Shown here piece after piece: positions 25,565-41,382 of a DNA stretch of 64,000 bases (position 1 is its first letter; every line of letters begins with the position of its first letter). Both the position numbers and the translations under genes were made by a program. The notes under the pieces were generated by a model. The model was not told the DNA's origin. It did not search any database and saw only the letters and a list, made by a program, of their open reading frames with translations. Source of the DNA: Panonychus citri (taxonomy: Eukaryota; Arthropoda; Arachnida; Trombidiformes; Tetranychidae); contig NW_026515500.1 of the NCBI RefSeq assembly GCF_014898815.1, forward strand, positions 930,001 to 994,000, written 5' to 3'.

Positions 25565-26107
25565 ATGAATTTTCAGCGTTTTTTTGAGATTTTCCCATTC
25601 TTTGGTAGCCCAAAGGTCCTTCGATTCAAGAAAATGAGCGAAAATGCTTACACACCCACAAAAGGAAGTAAACTTGCTGCTGGTTTTGACCTTTACAGGT
25701 AAGAAAAAGTATCTTCTGATGCTTGTTGCTATTTTCTTCTTTGTTTGTCTACTTTCAGTGCTCATGATCTTGTTGTTGGTGCCAAGGGAAAAGCTTTGGT
25801 TAAAACTGATCTTCAGATTCAAATACCCGAGAATTGTTATGGTAGAATTGCCCCAAGATCTGGACTTGCTCACAAAAATTTCATCGATGTTGGAGCAGGA
25901 GTAATTGACGCTGATTACCGAGGAAATGTTGGTGTTATCTTATTCAACTTCGGTGATTCTGATTTCAAAATTTCCAAAGGTGATAGAATTGCTCAACTAA
26001 TCTGTGAACGTATTGAATACCCAGAACTGGAAGAGATTTGTGGTGATGAAGAGATAGAAAATACTGACAGAGGTGCAGGTGGTTTCGGCTCAACCGGAAA
26101 GAATTAA
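25565..26107 (+). CDS. DUT: Deoxyuridine 5'-triphosphate nucleotidohydrolase (dUTPase)
   Basis: Two exons, 25565-25698 and 25759-26107, phase 2, 160 residues. It hydrolyses dUTP to dUMP and pyrophosphate, keeping uracil out of DNA and supplying dTMP synthesis. It acts as a homotrimer. All five family motifs are present: AAGFDLYS (1), PRSGLA (2), GVIDADYRGNVGV with the catalytic Asp (3), GDRIAQLI (4) and the glycine-rich RGAGGFGSTG (5). The start at 25565 gives a 23-residue leader before MSENAYTP. An alternative start is that internal Met at 25634. The in-frame ATG at 25463 sits on the NRF1 palindrome and is probably promoter. Confidence 0.96.
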
Positions 26108-26351
26108 ATATTGACCTCAATCAATGTAATCGAAATGTTTTCCCAAAATTGTCAACATTTGCACAATATTATCATCCCTTGATTAGAAAGTTTCATCATC
26201 CCATTGTTAAAGACACAACTGCATCACTATTGTAAACGATTTTGAATCAATCTCTCAAACCCAAAGGTCAATCAAAAAACTTAATATGATTCAAAAGTCG
26301 AAACAAAATTTACATTTTATTCAATTAAATACTTTACACAGTTGATTTACA
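26108..26351. other. Convergent 3' ends of dUTPase and guanylyl cyclase
   Basis: 244 bp shared by two 3' UTRs facing each other. A polyadenylation signal for the minus-strand gene (AATAAA) lies at 26316-26321. The UTRs probably approach or overlap one another. Confidence 0.5.
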
Positions 26352-29300
26352 TTATAAATTGGTTTCTTTAACAATGTCTTCATTGATTAATGGAGTAGAA
26401 AGAATCGTCTTCCCATCACCATCGGTCTCTCCAAGTAACCAATAAGTTGTCACAATTCCCTTGCCCTTGAAAGAGAATCAACAAAATCAAGTGAAACAAA
26501 GTGTAAGATTAATTTTCTCATAATTTCTATTCTACTAATCATCATAACAATCAAACTAATTACTCACTTTCATTTCAACTTCTCCCCTTAGATCGAGGAC
26601 AAAGTTACCAATCCTAAGAAGAAGTTCCCTCGTTTTTGGACTCACATGGATTTTCAATGCTGTGGAATGGAAACAATTTAGAGAATCAATATCAATAGAA
26701 TAACAATTAGAAGGAAAGACGACAACAATTAACTTACGCATTCCCGTTGATTCCATTCTCGAAGCGGTATTAACGGTATCACCAAAGAGACAATAACGAG
26801 GCATCTTAAGTCCAACTACACCGGCAACACAAGGACCCGAATGTACCCCGATTCTAAGTTTTAATTGTTCACCAGGACGATGTCTAATTGTAAACGACAT
26901 GACAGCATTTAAGAGTGATAATGACATTCTGGCGATTTCTCTTGCATGAAGAATCCCGTTTCGAGTTGGAAGACCAGAAACAACCATATAAGCATCGCCA
27001 ATGGTTTCAACCTAATTGTCAAAGTAATCAAAAAATCAAGAAAAAGATATTGGAAAAGATGAAAGATGAAAATGGAAGAAAAGAATCAAGTTAATCTGAA
27101 GAACAACAACAATTTAGATCGATTACATTAAGAGCTGTCTTCTTTTCTCAAGTGAATTAAACATCATGATGGTTAACATGCACGAAGAAATTGTTTCACA
27201 TCAACATGAAGACTTAATCGAAACAATCTAATCATTTATATTTCTATATATAAATCCAAGAGAATCTTCAATATTTACCAATATTATTCATTTTCTCAAC
27301 AATATCTGATTACGTGTTTATCTTCAATTTTGGTGAATCGATTTCAAAACATTTCATCACATCAACAATTTTGTTTCTTTTTCATTCATCACAATACAAA
27401 ATCGTAAGAAATCAACATGATTGTAAAGAAAACAAAAAGGAGAGACAAAGCAAGAGAAAGAAAGAGACTAAATTGTAATGAAATTCTATTATTAGAACCA
27501 TTCGAATCTCTTACCTTGTAAACATCGAAATTTTCAGCAATCGAATCAAAATGAGTGTAAAGATCGTTGAGCAAAGTGACGACCTGCATCGGAGTACTTT
27601 GGGCTGAGAGCGACGTGAAGCCGACAATGTCACTGAAGTAAATGGTTACACTGTCATACGCTTCAGCGGTCACCGAATCTCCTTTGATCAATTGACTGGC
27701 AACCGATCTGAACAAATTGAGAAATAATTGATTAGTTATTGGAGAAAATTAATATCGTTAAAAGGATTAGATTGAACGTCAGAGAAAATGTAAAAGTAAT
27801 CGTTAAATTATCCATGAAATGGAAATGATTATCATCATCGTTACATATTATAAACCATGAGGAAGATAAAAAAATTTTCTTCCTCATAAATAATAGGATT
27901 ACAATCAATTAGAAATTGAAAGTGAATCAATGAACCAAATCAATTCTCACTACGAACTAACATAAATAAATAATCAATCAGCGAAAAAACCAAAAGTGAA
28001 AAGGAAAAGAAAAAGGTTCAACTTGTTGATTTGATTGAGTGAAGAAAATATGGATTAGGTTAATTGTAGACAATTAACTTAATCAAATTGTGAATAAATG
28101 ATTTTGCAACTTGAGTTTTTCTTCATCCTTTAACTTGGAATCATCATGATAATAATATGAACAGAACGGAAACATTGAACAAAGAGAAAATGTTTTCTTC
28201 TCAATCGATTTGTTTTTATTCTGATGATAAAAATATCACCATTATTACGAGTTTATTTTGTAGATGCATTTCCGGTCATTTTGATGTGGAACATGAAGAT
28301 AAAAAGTGAGTGAGAGAGAGATGAAGATGACCAGGAAGGAGAGACAAAACTCTTAACGGTTATTTTTTCTTCTTCTCAACTGATCATCTCTCTCTCTCTC
28401 TGATCACAATCCTATTATCGATCCAGGGATGAATTTATCATCCTCATCATCACCATGAAATAGTTGACTGAAGATAAGAGGAAGAACCAGAACATTGTCA
28501 TCATCATGTTGATAAACTAATTGTCCTCATCCTGATGTTCATGATGACATTTGATAGAAAACAAAATTTGTTAAATTTACCTTTTTATTTGCTGTTGATT
28601 TTCACACAGATCTTCAAATCTACTGACATGCAATCAAATTAGACAAACAATCAGCAAACAAATAACATAACCAATGATTATTAATAAGTTAATTTACCAT
28701 CAATGAGAGAGACAATTAATTAATTCAGATGAAATCAAAGTTAAATTGTAAATGACGAGTTCGATGATCACCCAAAGTTATTTAAACATTAAAAGGTAAA
28801 TAAAGGAGAAACAAATACAATTACGAGTGAATTAATCTCGATAATTACATGTGATAAACTAATTCAATCGTAAAGGGGATTAATTAGATGACAATTAAAA
28901 CTCACTTTGGTAACAATTGATATAATAGATCTTCAGCTTTTCGTTTCTCCTCCAGGTAATCAGCTGTGCGCTCTTCAACCAGCGCCTCTAAATTGGTGGC
29001 ATATTGCTCCATACGAGATAATAGATTGTCCAAAATGTTTCCACTCTCATTGCTCCTGAAATGCCAACAATTAATCAACCAATTAGTTAATCAATTTTCT
29101 CACCGATTTTCATTTATTATCATTACCTGTTCAATCGTCGGATAACTGATTTAAGAGCCTGGAAATCAGGTCTATCGAATGGATCCTCTGACCAACATCG
29201 TTGCATCAATTGAATCACTTCCTCATCACAAGTATCATTTTGTACGTTTGGACGGAAACCGGGCTTTGGACTATTTTTTACATTCTCGACGATCTCTGAA

Positions 29301-32300
29301 CATTTACAAATGAGAAATTCTGATTAGTATAATATCTATTTTTCCACGGTTCAATTTAATTCAGACTAAGTGAGTGATGAACTTGCTTATATGCAGAATG
29401 ATTCAATTACCACAATTTATAAACGTTGACGCAATTAACTCATAAACCTATTGACTAGCAAATTTCATATTCAACGCAAAGTCTCATTTGAATTTCAGAG
29501 ATCATCTGAAGGTTATTCCAAAGAACAGATTAAATTATCCTCATGTATTGTGTGTGAAAAGACCACTCGACCATCAATGAACGAAATCTGATTGCGATCA
29601 GGCAAGTTGAATGACAATTAAGGGACTTTGGCGCTAAAATTTTTAACATCACCACACAATGAACTCTATCGGGACGCTATCAAAATGCGCCTTCGGGAAA
29701 TGACCGAATTGACCTTGAAATTCAAAGTCCTTCGATGATAATTAGATATTAAATATGAACTTTATCACCTAGTAGGCTTGCAAGGAGTAATATTAACATA
29801 TAAACGTGTGAGAATTCAATAGCCCCTGAATAAGTGAGCTAATGGAAAAGGAAAACAATTAAGTATCGAACAGACAAAATCAAATGATGCAACAATTAAT
29901 TGACTAAATTACTTTGATTTCGATTGAATACTAATGTAGTCTAATCATTTCATTTGATTGTTAACTGTTTCCCTGATAATCTATTAGTTATCATCATACG
30001 AGAATAATCATTAGAGAGAAAAAAGGAAAAATAATCAATCGAATTGATTAAATTGCTATTCGATAACATTGACCTGTTACCTTGTGGTGTCAAACTATTG
30101 GTTCCCAAATAAAATGTCCCTTTTCGAGAGACAATTTCGTGGACAATTATCCCGAATGAGTAAACGTCGCCTTTTTGACTTCCTTCATACGGTATATTGG
30201 GCAGTCTTAATAGTTCAGGTGATGTCCATAATTTACCTGGTTAATTAAGAAATAGAAAAACTAATTAATCAACTTGAATTTTGATCGATTCACAATTAAT
30301 GGAAATTGAGAAAAATGAATCAGTTAAAGCAAAGGTGAAAATTGATATTAATTTATGATCAAAATCCACCATCAGTATTATTTACTTGAATACATTGACT
30401 GTTGATTCAATATGATTATTTCATCATTAAAATTGTTGATTGTGATTAAATTGATTAAATTGATTAATTTGGTAACGATAACTATGATTAATGAGCGTTA
30501 ATGTAAATTAATATGAGAAACTTTTAATCCCATTGAGAAATGTGATATTTTCATCCCTAGTTATGTTAATCAACCTGATCAACCTGAAAACAGCAAAAAC
30601 AATTAGACAGAACCTCTAATTGTAATTAATCAGCAAAATAATCCATTATTAATGATCAGTAACAAAAGTGACCATAAAAAGGATGACCAACAAATTGAAT
30701 AAACATTTTCGCGCTAAAATTAAATTCAATGAATAAGATGATGAGAAGATGATGAGAATTGATTTTCTTTTGAAGAAACTTTTTAAATATTCAAATTTAG
30801 ATCAGGTAAATGGATTCACTTTTTGTTAGTAAACAAATTGTCAAAATCTATTTACCTTGTTTCCAATTTTAACTCATCCTTCATCTTCCTTATCATCATT
30901 ATCTTTCCTCTTCCTTTCTTTATCATCCTTTTCCTCTCCAAGGTGATTTTTCACCTTGATTCTCATTCCAATCAATCTGTTATTATCATGATTACCATTC
31001 ATGTATTCAGGTAGATTGTTATTTTGTAGGTAAACAAAGGGATAAGTCCAATTGATTGAATCGACAAAGATACATACAAGAAGATAAGTTTATCCAAAAA
31101 TTTACATTGAAATTTTTAGTTCAATTTCATCATGAAATCTATTGGATTTTCTTGTTATCGCTTAACTGATTCCTGAAATAACATGTTAATCTCATCTCAA
31201 TGCTGAAAATCAATGAAAACTAGGTTATTAATCATGATCAGGGTTGACAACTTTTTTCAATCTCCAACTACAACTCAATTGAGTCTCATAACAAAGGTAT
31301 GATTTAAATGGTTTGATAATCGTAATTAAACAATTTAAATTCTCAAATAATTAAGATTCTTCAAGAGAAATTAAATCAACTCTTAATTAAGAGTAAATCT
31401 AATATCCAAATAAATTTGAATACCACTCAACCTAAAACGCTTAATCATTAATCTAATTATAATTTGTATTGTTTCCTGATTCAGCTCCTCCTTTTTAATC
31501 ATCCATGCCAATGATAAAATTGACAAATTATCATGATAAATGATTGAATTTATCACAATCATTTACATAATCAAATTAACCAGACAATCAGCTATCAGCA
31601 AATGGTTAAATTAACCAAAATTTCAAACCGATTGATTGTCCAACACAAAGTTGACAAAAATCATAAAAAAATTTCAACAAAAAGTAAAACAATTTAATCA
31701 ATCATAATTTTGATATTGATTTGATTGAATCGATTAATTTTAAATCAGTTATCTGATATTGTCAACAATTTATCAAATTACAATTGATTCTTAATTGGTC
31801 AATACTAATAAGTTACAATTCAATATTTGACCAAGAAAAAGTTTCCTCTCATCAAATCAATTAAACAGAAATGGTCATTATTATCCTGTCCAGTTATTGT
31901 TTATTTAATCACTTGATATGTTAATCATATTGATTAATTTGTGTAATCAAAAATCAATAAATTTCAGATATCAATCAGTTATCAATCAAATTGATAATTG
32001 TGATTACAAACTCGATGATAAATTTTAGATCTCCTTACAGACACAATTAACATAATCACCAAGCCATTGATGAGTGAACCTTTAATTGAAAGTTAAGACA
32101 ATTTGATTTACAACAATTAAAACAAATTGCTAATTGTCTGTTTACCAATTTACATAATCAAATTAAATTTGTCACTTTCTTATCTGGTGTAAATCTTAAT
32201 TATCTCAGCATTGGAATGGAGATGAAAAGTTGAACAGTTTTTTCCTGGATTTGATTTAATTTTATCACTCAGGTTGAAATTGAAATCATCAACTGAATCA

Positions 32301-35300
32301 ACTGAATCAAAAGGATGAATGTCAATGATTAAATTGTCAACCAGCAATTCATTTTCATTATATTACCTTAACCTTTATTTATTTAATCAAACATTAAATT
32401 GAAAAGGATTAAATCTCATAATATGTTGATTGAATGAGATGAAGATGAAAATCAGTAAAATAATCATTCAGAATATCATCAAGTTTACATTTGAAACCCA
32501 AACGAAAAATCAACAATCAAAGTTAATTGTTGTAAATGGAAACTAATTTCCAGGTTAAATGAATGGTTTATAATCAACTTGAGAACTCAATTCAATTTAC
32601 TGAATAGGATTAAATTGCTGCGATAAACAAATGTCAATATTAATGGAGAAGAATAAAAAACTTTCTCAAAGAAGAAAAAAACTTTTCGAGTTCTAATTTC
32701 CTGTTTATCAAAATACGATGATAATCATACAGTTTCTCTCATTAAGACAATGATTAACCAGGTGATCGTTGATTGTATTAGTTGATTAATTTGATAGAAA
32801 TGTTAGTTGTTAATTGTTGGGAACAATTTGATATCAAATGGACATTAATTGTTGACAGAAAAGTTTCCAGTTCGACTTACGTTTCCAATAGACATTTTCG
32901 TCTTCGACAAAATTTTCATCAGGAATTCGTAATTGGTGACAACCGAAATCGGTGATCTTCAGTACGAATCGACTGTCAACTACACAATTAGTTGATTTTA
33001 AATTACCATGGCTTCGGATTTCACTTGAATGAAGATACGACATACCCTGGGAACGAATGAAGGAAAATTAAAGTTAATTGTTGTTCAATTGATGATGAAA
33101 TTTCCAGCCAATGATCAAATATTAATAAGATGATTTACTTAAGTGGAATGCTAATTACACTTATGATAATCAACCAACTATCATATTAATACAACATGTA
33201 ACAATAATATCCCAACGAGAAAATATTAATATTTCAAAAAAAATATCACAAAAGATTCATTAAGAATTCAGAATATAATTCATGATATGAATTGTTGATA
33301 TTTCTCAGTTGATTTCTTATAATAATATTATTTATACGAAATACTTTCATTCCCCTGTCTTATCATGATAATTTTATTATTACAAGTTATGAGTAAAGTG
33401 AATTCCTAAATGATGATGATTATAATTAGATTAATTGTGAGTTAGAAGGCAAAGTAATTAGTTGATACAATAATTAATGAGTCACCAAATTGAAAAGATA
33501 CAGAAATGATAATATTATATGAAAAAAAACCTGAAGACTTGAAATGATAATCAGAATGAAAAGTTTGACAGAGGAAAAAAAGTTTCGAATCTGAATCAAT
33601 TTAAATCAACCATAATCATGACAATTCAACCACAATTAATAGACCATTGATTTAATCATCATCATGGTAATAATTATTCAACTAGATAAATAATCTCAAT
33701 CATTAAAGGTTATAATTATATACACAGAGATTCTGATTGATTCTGAGTATTTGTTTTCCCCAGAAAAACATGATGAGGGAATGAACAGAAAATCAAATCT
33801 TCTCCTCATGATTCAATGATGAATGAACAAGTTACATGGTGATTATATTATCTAAGTATTCATGGTGATGAGAAGGAAAAAAAGTTCTGTAAGAAGATTC
33901 TAATAAGATGATGATGGAAAATTAAAAGGTAAAGAAGTTAAATCAAAGAATAATCAAGAGAAAAAAGTTCTTGTTCATTTGTCTGAACTTATTCATCTTC
34001 TACCATTGAATAATAATATCAGCCTATCATTAACATGGAACCTGAATAAAGTTCATGATAATCAGAATGAAAGATTTTCTCACATGAAGTCCTTTCGATT
34101 GTGGTTTAATAAATTACTAATTTCTCATTTATTAATGACTATCAAAGCTAATCCTTTAATCCTCTCAACTAATACAAATCCTTTCAATTTTTGAATCTGA
34201 TTATCTGAATATATATCAGCGATTCTACCATGATGGTAAACTCTGACATTCTCATGGGAATTAATGAGCATTCACAACAATTATCAATCATTTTATCAGA
34301 TTAACGAAACAGAAAAAAAGTCAAGTCAACAACAATGATGAACACGAACACAGATAAAAAGGTTACATTGTATTAATCAGAGATTCTGAAAAGTTCTGGA
34401 TTCTCCGATAAAATGTTTCACCATGAAAATCATTCTGTTCATATTGTGGTTCAATTTATGATTGAACATTTTTCGCTGACAAGTAATTTAGTTAACAGTG
34501 ATTAACATGATCTCACTTATATTACAATTGAAATTCTGTTTTTATTTCCATGAAAATGTTTACATTTTCCCTGAATAATTCAAAAGTAAATGTTATCTTC
34601 AGGGTTTCCTGTATCAAGAGATATTGAGATAACCTCTCAATTTTGGAATCAAATCATGAATACATTAGAAGGATAAGATTATAAAATAGAATTTATGAAG
34701 AAGAAAAAAATATTTCCAAAAGAGAATCGAAAACAAAATAAGAAGAAAAAGAAAAAGTTTAAACTTCGAACTGACTTTTCATGGAAAATTCTTTATTTGT
34801 TTTTAAACTTGGAAATACTCGAGAGAAGTACAAAAGAAAAGTCGATAACTGTTATTGGTTATTATCATTATTCGAGGCAAATGGATGACGATAAAATGGA
34901 AAAGATGAAGATAAAAGGATGAGAAGGAAAAGGAAAAAATTGCAATTCGAAATCGAACATTTTTTCGCTGATTTTTTCTTCAGTAAATTTCATCATCATT
35001 CAATTCCAAGGATATTGTGAGTACATTAATTCTGTCAATGGTAATAGTTGAAATCGATTTCATGATAATTAACATCGTCATCATGATTAATACCAAGAAT
35101 TTAATTTATCATTTGTGCCAGTTGAAAATGCGATACAATGAATTTCATGATAACAGGGAAAACTTATGAATCGATTCTTGAATATTCTTGATAAAAAAAG
35201 TAAATTCATCTGATTTCCATATTCTGACATTAACGAATAAAAAAATTCATTCCAATTCCCTGAACATAATGAGGACACTTTTCTTTATGTTGTTCATTAA

Positions 35301-37237
35301 CTTCATTTGAATTTCTCTTGAAATTATCAAAGCTCAATAGGAATTTCATTCTTCTCAATAATCACTCACCATGTAATCATCAGAGACAATTTTAATTGTA
35401 AAACCAATCACAAAATTATCAACATATTAATCAACTCACATGATATAATTCTCGATTGAGTAATTGTTGTTTACTATTGATAATCAGATCGAAATCATAT
35501 TATTCGAATGGACGAAAAGTTCATTCAAAATCGAAAAGGACAAATGAGCAATTGAATAGAGAAAAAAAAATGTTTCAAAAGTTCGAGTATCGATAATATC
35601 ATGATATTATCGATTTTCTCTCTGATTTTAAATGTTCAATTTTCCTTTTATCTTGATCTGATTTCATGATATTCAGTCTAATGAATATACCATGGCAAAG
35701 TTCAGTGTTATCGTCATTTACAATTACATATGTTGATTGGGTTAAAGTAACAAGTCAACAGAAAAAGCTTATAATAAACATTAGATGATTAATCATGATA
35801 ATGATCATGATAAAAGGTAGTGAAATCATTTTGTCAGCAGATATTGTTATTATTATCATCATGAATTCATGGTAAACAGAATCTGAATCATTAGGATTAC
35901 TGTGTCAATAGGAAGCAAATAATAGTTAACAATTAACAGAGAAAACAATAATTTGATTAACTAATTGCATTTGCTTTCATCATAAATAAAACAAAAATAA
36001 TATTCAAATAATGATAAATACAGAAAATCATTGAATTTCATAAAAACATTGACATGAGAAAATAAATTGTTGGGAAATTAAGTTAACAAATAAGTTTGTT
36101 GTTGTTGTATCATTGAATTGAATAGTAAATTTGATTGGTCAGTAACTGTACATATTATAAATACAATGTCCATACCTTGACAATATCATGCATCAGTGAA
36201 TATCTGAACATCCAATCTAATTTAATTTGATCGTTTTCCAGAATGTCCATGAGACTCCCCTTGGGACAGTATTCAGTAATCAGGCACATATGAGGTGGGT
36301 CAACACAAGCACCGATGAATCGTACGATATGATCATGTTGTAAATCTTTAATCTGTATAAATTTGACCAGAGTGAAGGGTCAGTTTTGTCCAATCGAGAG
36401 AGAAACATGTCCATTCATTTACCTTTTTCATCTCAAGCATGAGACTTCTGGTTACTTCGACTTTAGTTTTCCTCATGGGCTTTATTGCGACTACAGTTCC
36501 CTGAGAAAGAAAAATAAAATTGAGAAAATTTTTATAATCATCTTAAGTGTAGGACTTTTATGTGGTCAGTATTTGGTCAGTCAATAGCTCAAAGTGTGAG
36601 ATATTGAAGTGATTACAAGGCAAAGAAAAAGGTATGTTTACTTTTCAGATGAAAATTTCATGATGTTAATATTACTCATCGATTCAGAAAATTTATCCTT
36701 CTTTATTTTTTATTTCTCAAGTTAAATTGACTGAGAAGTAGAAAAGTTCATAAGCTGAGTCTGAGTTTAGAAATGAACTTTTCTCTCTACTCATAATAAA
36801 AAAAAACTTTTTCATGGGTCTTGTGAATTCCCAGTTTACTCTCTATTGAAAAAGTATTGATACAAATCAAAATGATAATATTATCCATTCGTAAGTAAAT
36901 GATTTGTGAACAATTTAGTAATAAACTTACAATCAAAGTAACAGAAATTGAAGAAAATGTTAAACCTTTATGGTAATAGCGAATCTCTAAATCTGATATT
37001 GGTTAGAAATAGACAAGAAATTCATTCATGAATCAATATCGACATAAATAAATGAACAACAGTCTGAAAATTGATAAATTGTTGAGGATGAAATCGTTGA
37101 ACAACAATTAAATCACCGCATCAGCAATTGTCTTGAAGGTTAATACATATTATGATATATTTATCATATTAATCATCAACAGAAAAGTATTGATTGTCAT
37201 ATTGGGAATTTCAATATCTTCATGGTGAGTAAATGAA

Positions 37238-37283
<46 letters not shown>

Positions 37284-40200
37284 ATAACATCCAATGAGAA
37301 AAAGGAAAAGTATTTCAAGTGGAATGAATAAAAAAAGAGAGAAACTCAAATGAAGAAGAAAAAAAGAGATGATGATGAGGATGGAAAGATGATGGAAAAT
37401 GTTGAATGGAAAAAGTTAAGAAGTAGTTGGAAAGAATCAAAAAAGTTCTAAGTCAAAATGATCAATCGATCAATTGAGGTTACCATCAACGTTAAATTGT
37501 TCTCAAGTTGATCAGTTCTTTTCATCTTTTCGTCACCTTGAAAATTTATCAACTTTTCATGATGACGATAAAAATATTCTACCTGAAATTATTTGGGTGG
37601 CAAAAGTATTCATAAGTTATTCATGATGATGAATCAACGTGAAAGTGAAAAAATAATATTGAATCAGAATTTAACTATCAACACATTCATTGGATTGTCA
37701 TGAACATTATTCTAACGATTATTATTTCAACTTGATATTAACTTTTATCTTATCGTCATGATTGTCCAATCGTGAAAATCGTTTTGATTGTTTGGGTTGA
37801 TTTTTGGAAACATCAATTGGAAAGCAAATTGTTGATCATTTTTTTTTAATTTTCTTTTATGGAAATAAAATTATTCATCTGATTCATTTGTGTTCATCTC
37901 TCATCTTTTGTCTTGAAATTTTGTTTTCTCATCATTTCAATGATATTGTTTATCGAGAGTTTAAAATTTACTGAATAGTAAGTTCTGATCAATCATTATG
38001 AACAAATAAATGGTTTTATTTCATCATCATGGTGATGATCATGATGAATGTTATACTTTTCCCCATGTTTTCATGGAGTGAAACTAAATTTTCTCAATCT
38101 CGATTGGGAATTTGAATTTTCTTGTCTTCTTGTTGTTTCTTTCCCATTATCTTTGTATTCAGGTTATTTTCAGGTCTGAATAATATCATGTCAACTCATG
38201 AATTACAGGGGAGATTGAATATCTCTGAATAAGTTAGAAAGAAAGAGAGAGAGAAAAAAATTTCTTTCTATTTCATTTGTCTGATTATTTACTTTTATCT
38301 TCATGCTGAGCTATATTTCCAAATACTATCATGATCATTTTCATTGTTCATGATGATTATGAATTTCATATGACAAAAGTGTGATGATAATAATAATTCA
38401 TAGATGATCATGAATTAAAGGTAAATCAAGGATAAAGGTTTCATTTTCAGGAAGCTTAATGATAATGATACTTGATTTTCATCAGTAATCAACATCATCA
38501 GGTTACATTGACAATCAGGAAGCTTTGGAGCCAAATGAATGAAACTTTGTACACTTTGTATTTCATTGAATAGCAAAAGCTCAGTTCAGATAAGAAAATG
38601 TTATAATTTTCATGAGGTTAAATCTATTTTCTTACCTGATTAACTAAACAGTTAACAAGCTGATCAAACATGATGATGATGATGATGATGGTTAATGATT
38701 ATATCGTAATCACCTTCCGGGTTATGTATCATTTGAAATTGAAACTTTAACTAAAACTTTTACTTTAATCATGATAATAGTAATACAAAAATCCCTGAAT
38801 TGGTATCACTGGTTTGTTCATTATCACCAAATGATGATGATGATAAAAACATGATAATAATAATAATGATAACCATGATAATCTGTATTGATGTAATAGT
38901 TGAATTAACATGAAACTAAGTACATGTACATATAAATATTATCTATTCCCAGTTGAGGATTATCAATTCATGTATGATAATGTTCATGAAAATACATGGA
39001 ACGATAAACTTATTATTATCATGATTCAAATTCAATGCACCATAACTTGATAAGAGTTGACACACCGGAGGAAAATAAGGAAATCTAAACATTTCCCACC
39101 ATCTTAAGATTAAATATATTACATCATTATCTTCATCACCATGATCACTATCAATGTTGTTTATCACCACAATGATAACACAGATAAATAAACATTGTAG
39201 TGGTCAGTCAATGGTCAAAAAACCGTTACCCTGAAATCAGTAAACATCAGGTTAACATTGAAATTTGATCCAAGATTGTGGAGCAAAAAAAAAATGACCA
39301 AACAATTGTAATTAAGGATACGAAATGTGATTAAATTGTTACAATAACGATAATCATATCTGATAATTATCCAAGGATTATGATTAATTAATTGTAATTA
39401 CCTTATAATAACCTGTTCTGACAAAGTGTTGCCTTCCAATATCAACAGCGTTAATTGTTTCGGATGAAGTTGTTGACTTAATAAGAGAGAGAGAAGGGAA
39501 AAAATCCTCATTAGTTTTCTTGTTGATTGTTGATTGTTTTCTGTTAATTAATTTGTGATGAGACTTTTATATATTGATGATCGAGAAAAACTTAAATAAC
39601 TAATATTTACCGTTACACTTGGACGATTAATACTATTAGTGGATCCAAGTTTTTTTCCTCGTTTCCTTTTATCGTTCGTTAAAATATCTTCCCATTTAAT
39701 CTTCCAGCTCATTGAAGCAAGTTCAGCTTCTAATTTATAATGTCTATCGTTAATTAATGTAAACAAAGTGATAGAAACAATTAATCAACCGGTCAATTGG
39801 TCAAAGAATAGGGAGAGAGAATTGATATGAAAATAGTTATATAACCACCTAAAAATTAGGAATGATAATATGCACAAGGCGATGAGAAGAGCACTTAAAA
39901 TTGCAGAGATGATTCCATGATGAGGATAATCTGTTGAAAAAGAAAAGTTTTTTTTCCATAAATGAGATTAGATTAGTTTAAGAGATTAAGATTATCGGTG
40001 AGATTTACCTTCATCTATGCACAAGGCACCATCGAATCCACATTCTGGTGTATCGGGTGGTGCGGTTTCCCTGCCACCCGACCAATGGATTCGTTTACCG
40101 GGTATATCGATAACTTCTTTGTTTGCTGAGAAATAGTTGGCGACCACTTCGAAGTTACCAGAATCTGGATCCATGTCCAAAAGTGAATAATCTGCATTAC

Positions 40201-41335
40201 GATCGCCATTTTCATCTATTGAAACATTACCCGTAATCCCTGATGAATAATTAATTCAAGGTTAGAACTTTGTTATTATTTTGTTTACTTTTCCATTGGT
40301 CGATTTACCTTCAAAGGTCCGATTCCACATTTTCCTTGTAATTACTGTACCATTGATGATTGAATGACCATCACTTAAGGCTTCATTGAGAGCAACAGCA
40401 TAAAGGATTACAGCCTCATGAAAAGCGGTAACAAAAGTATTGACCTGAACAAATGACCAATATCATATTTATTATGACATTAATCCCATCAAAATATCAA
40501 ATTATTACTCAATGATTAATGAGTAGAGACTAATGATCATTAACAATTGTCATTATATTAATGATAACAAATGATGATGATGATTGTTAATTGTGTCAAC
40601 ATTAGGGTTACATAAACTTTTTTTTGTGTCACTTGTACTCACACAGTAATCGCAACAATTAGTCGATTCCCTTGGTAACTATTATTATCAGTGATAATTA
40701 CAATCAGTGGTAATATCAGTTACCATTAGTGAACAACAATGGTCATTGATTATTTTTTTCAACAATCAATAGGAGGCAAATACACTAAGGGTGATCACAT
40801 AAATCACGATGTGTAACTTGACCACTACACTTTATCATCGATAATTATTTTCTGCAATTTAATTTCGCAATTCAATTGATTGATTCATCTATCATCTACC
40901 AATTCTAATATATTATAGTAGGTAGAGGATTGAATAGATTATTAAATTCAGTTAATTACCTCTTCTTGTTTATAATCGTAGCCATACTTTTCTTTGGCTA
41001 TCTCCTTGACCGCTTTGGCAAAGCTTGCATATTCAGGTGTGTCTGGTACTCGAGCTGTAACGGTCAATAAAGCTTCGTATGCTCTTTTGGCCTTATCGTT
41101 ACGATCGTCGGTATCATCTTCACGAAACCAAGGACGTCGTGATTCCTGTTTACTTTAACGAGAAATATATAAATAATTATTTTTATTATCATGAGAAAAT
41201 GATTTATTTTCGAGAATTGAAATATTATCAATCATAACAATTGATTCATCATTTGATTGTGACAATCAAGAAGAAGGAGGAGAAACTTTTGCACAATTAA
41301 GACGGAAAAAAATACGAATTAAGGATATACCAGAT

Positions 41336-41382
<47 letters not shown>

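Noticed and set aside
26660..26737. Continuous frame through the penultimate cyclase region, suggesting an insertion of about 26 residues
   Set aside because: It is a 78-bp retained intron with GTAAGT donor and CACAG acceptor; splicing restores the family sequence MESTGMPLKIHVSPKT.
34695..34922. Lysine-rich 75-codon open frame
   Set aside because: A-rich intronic sequence with no domain or conservation signal, opposite in strand to the gene that contains it.
37243..41380. (AG)n tracts considered as array-like repeats such as CRISPR
   Set aside because: They are plain dinucleotide microsatellites in introns of an animal gene; no spaced direct repeats are present.
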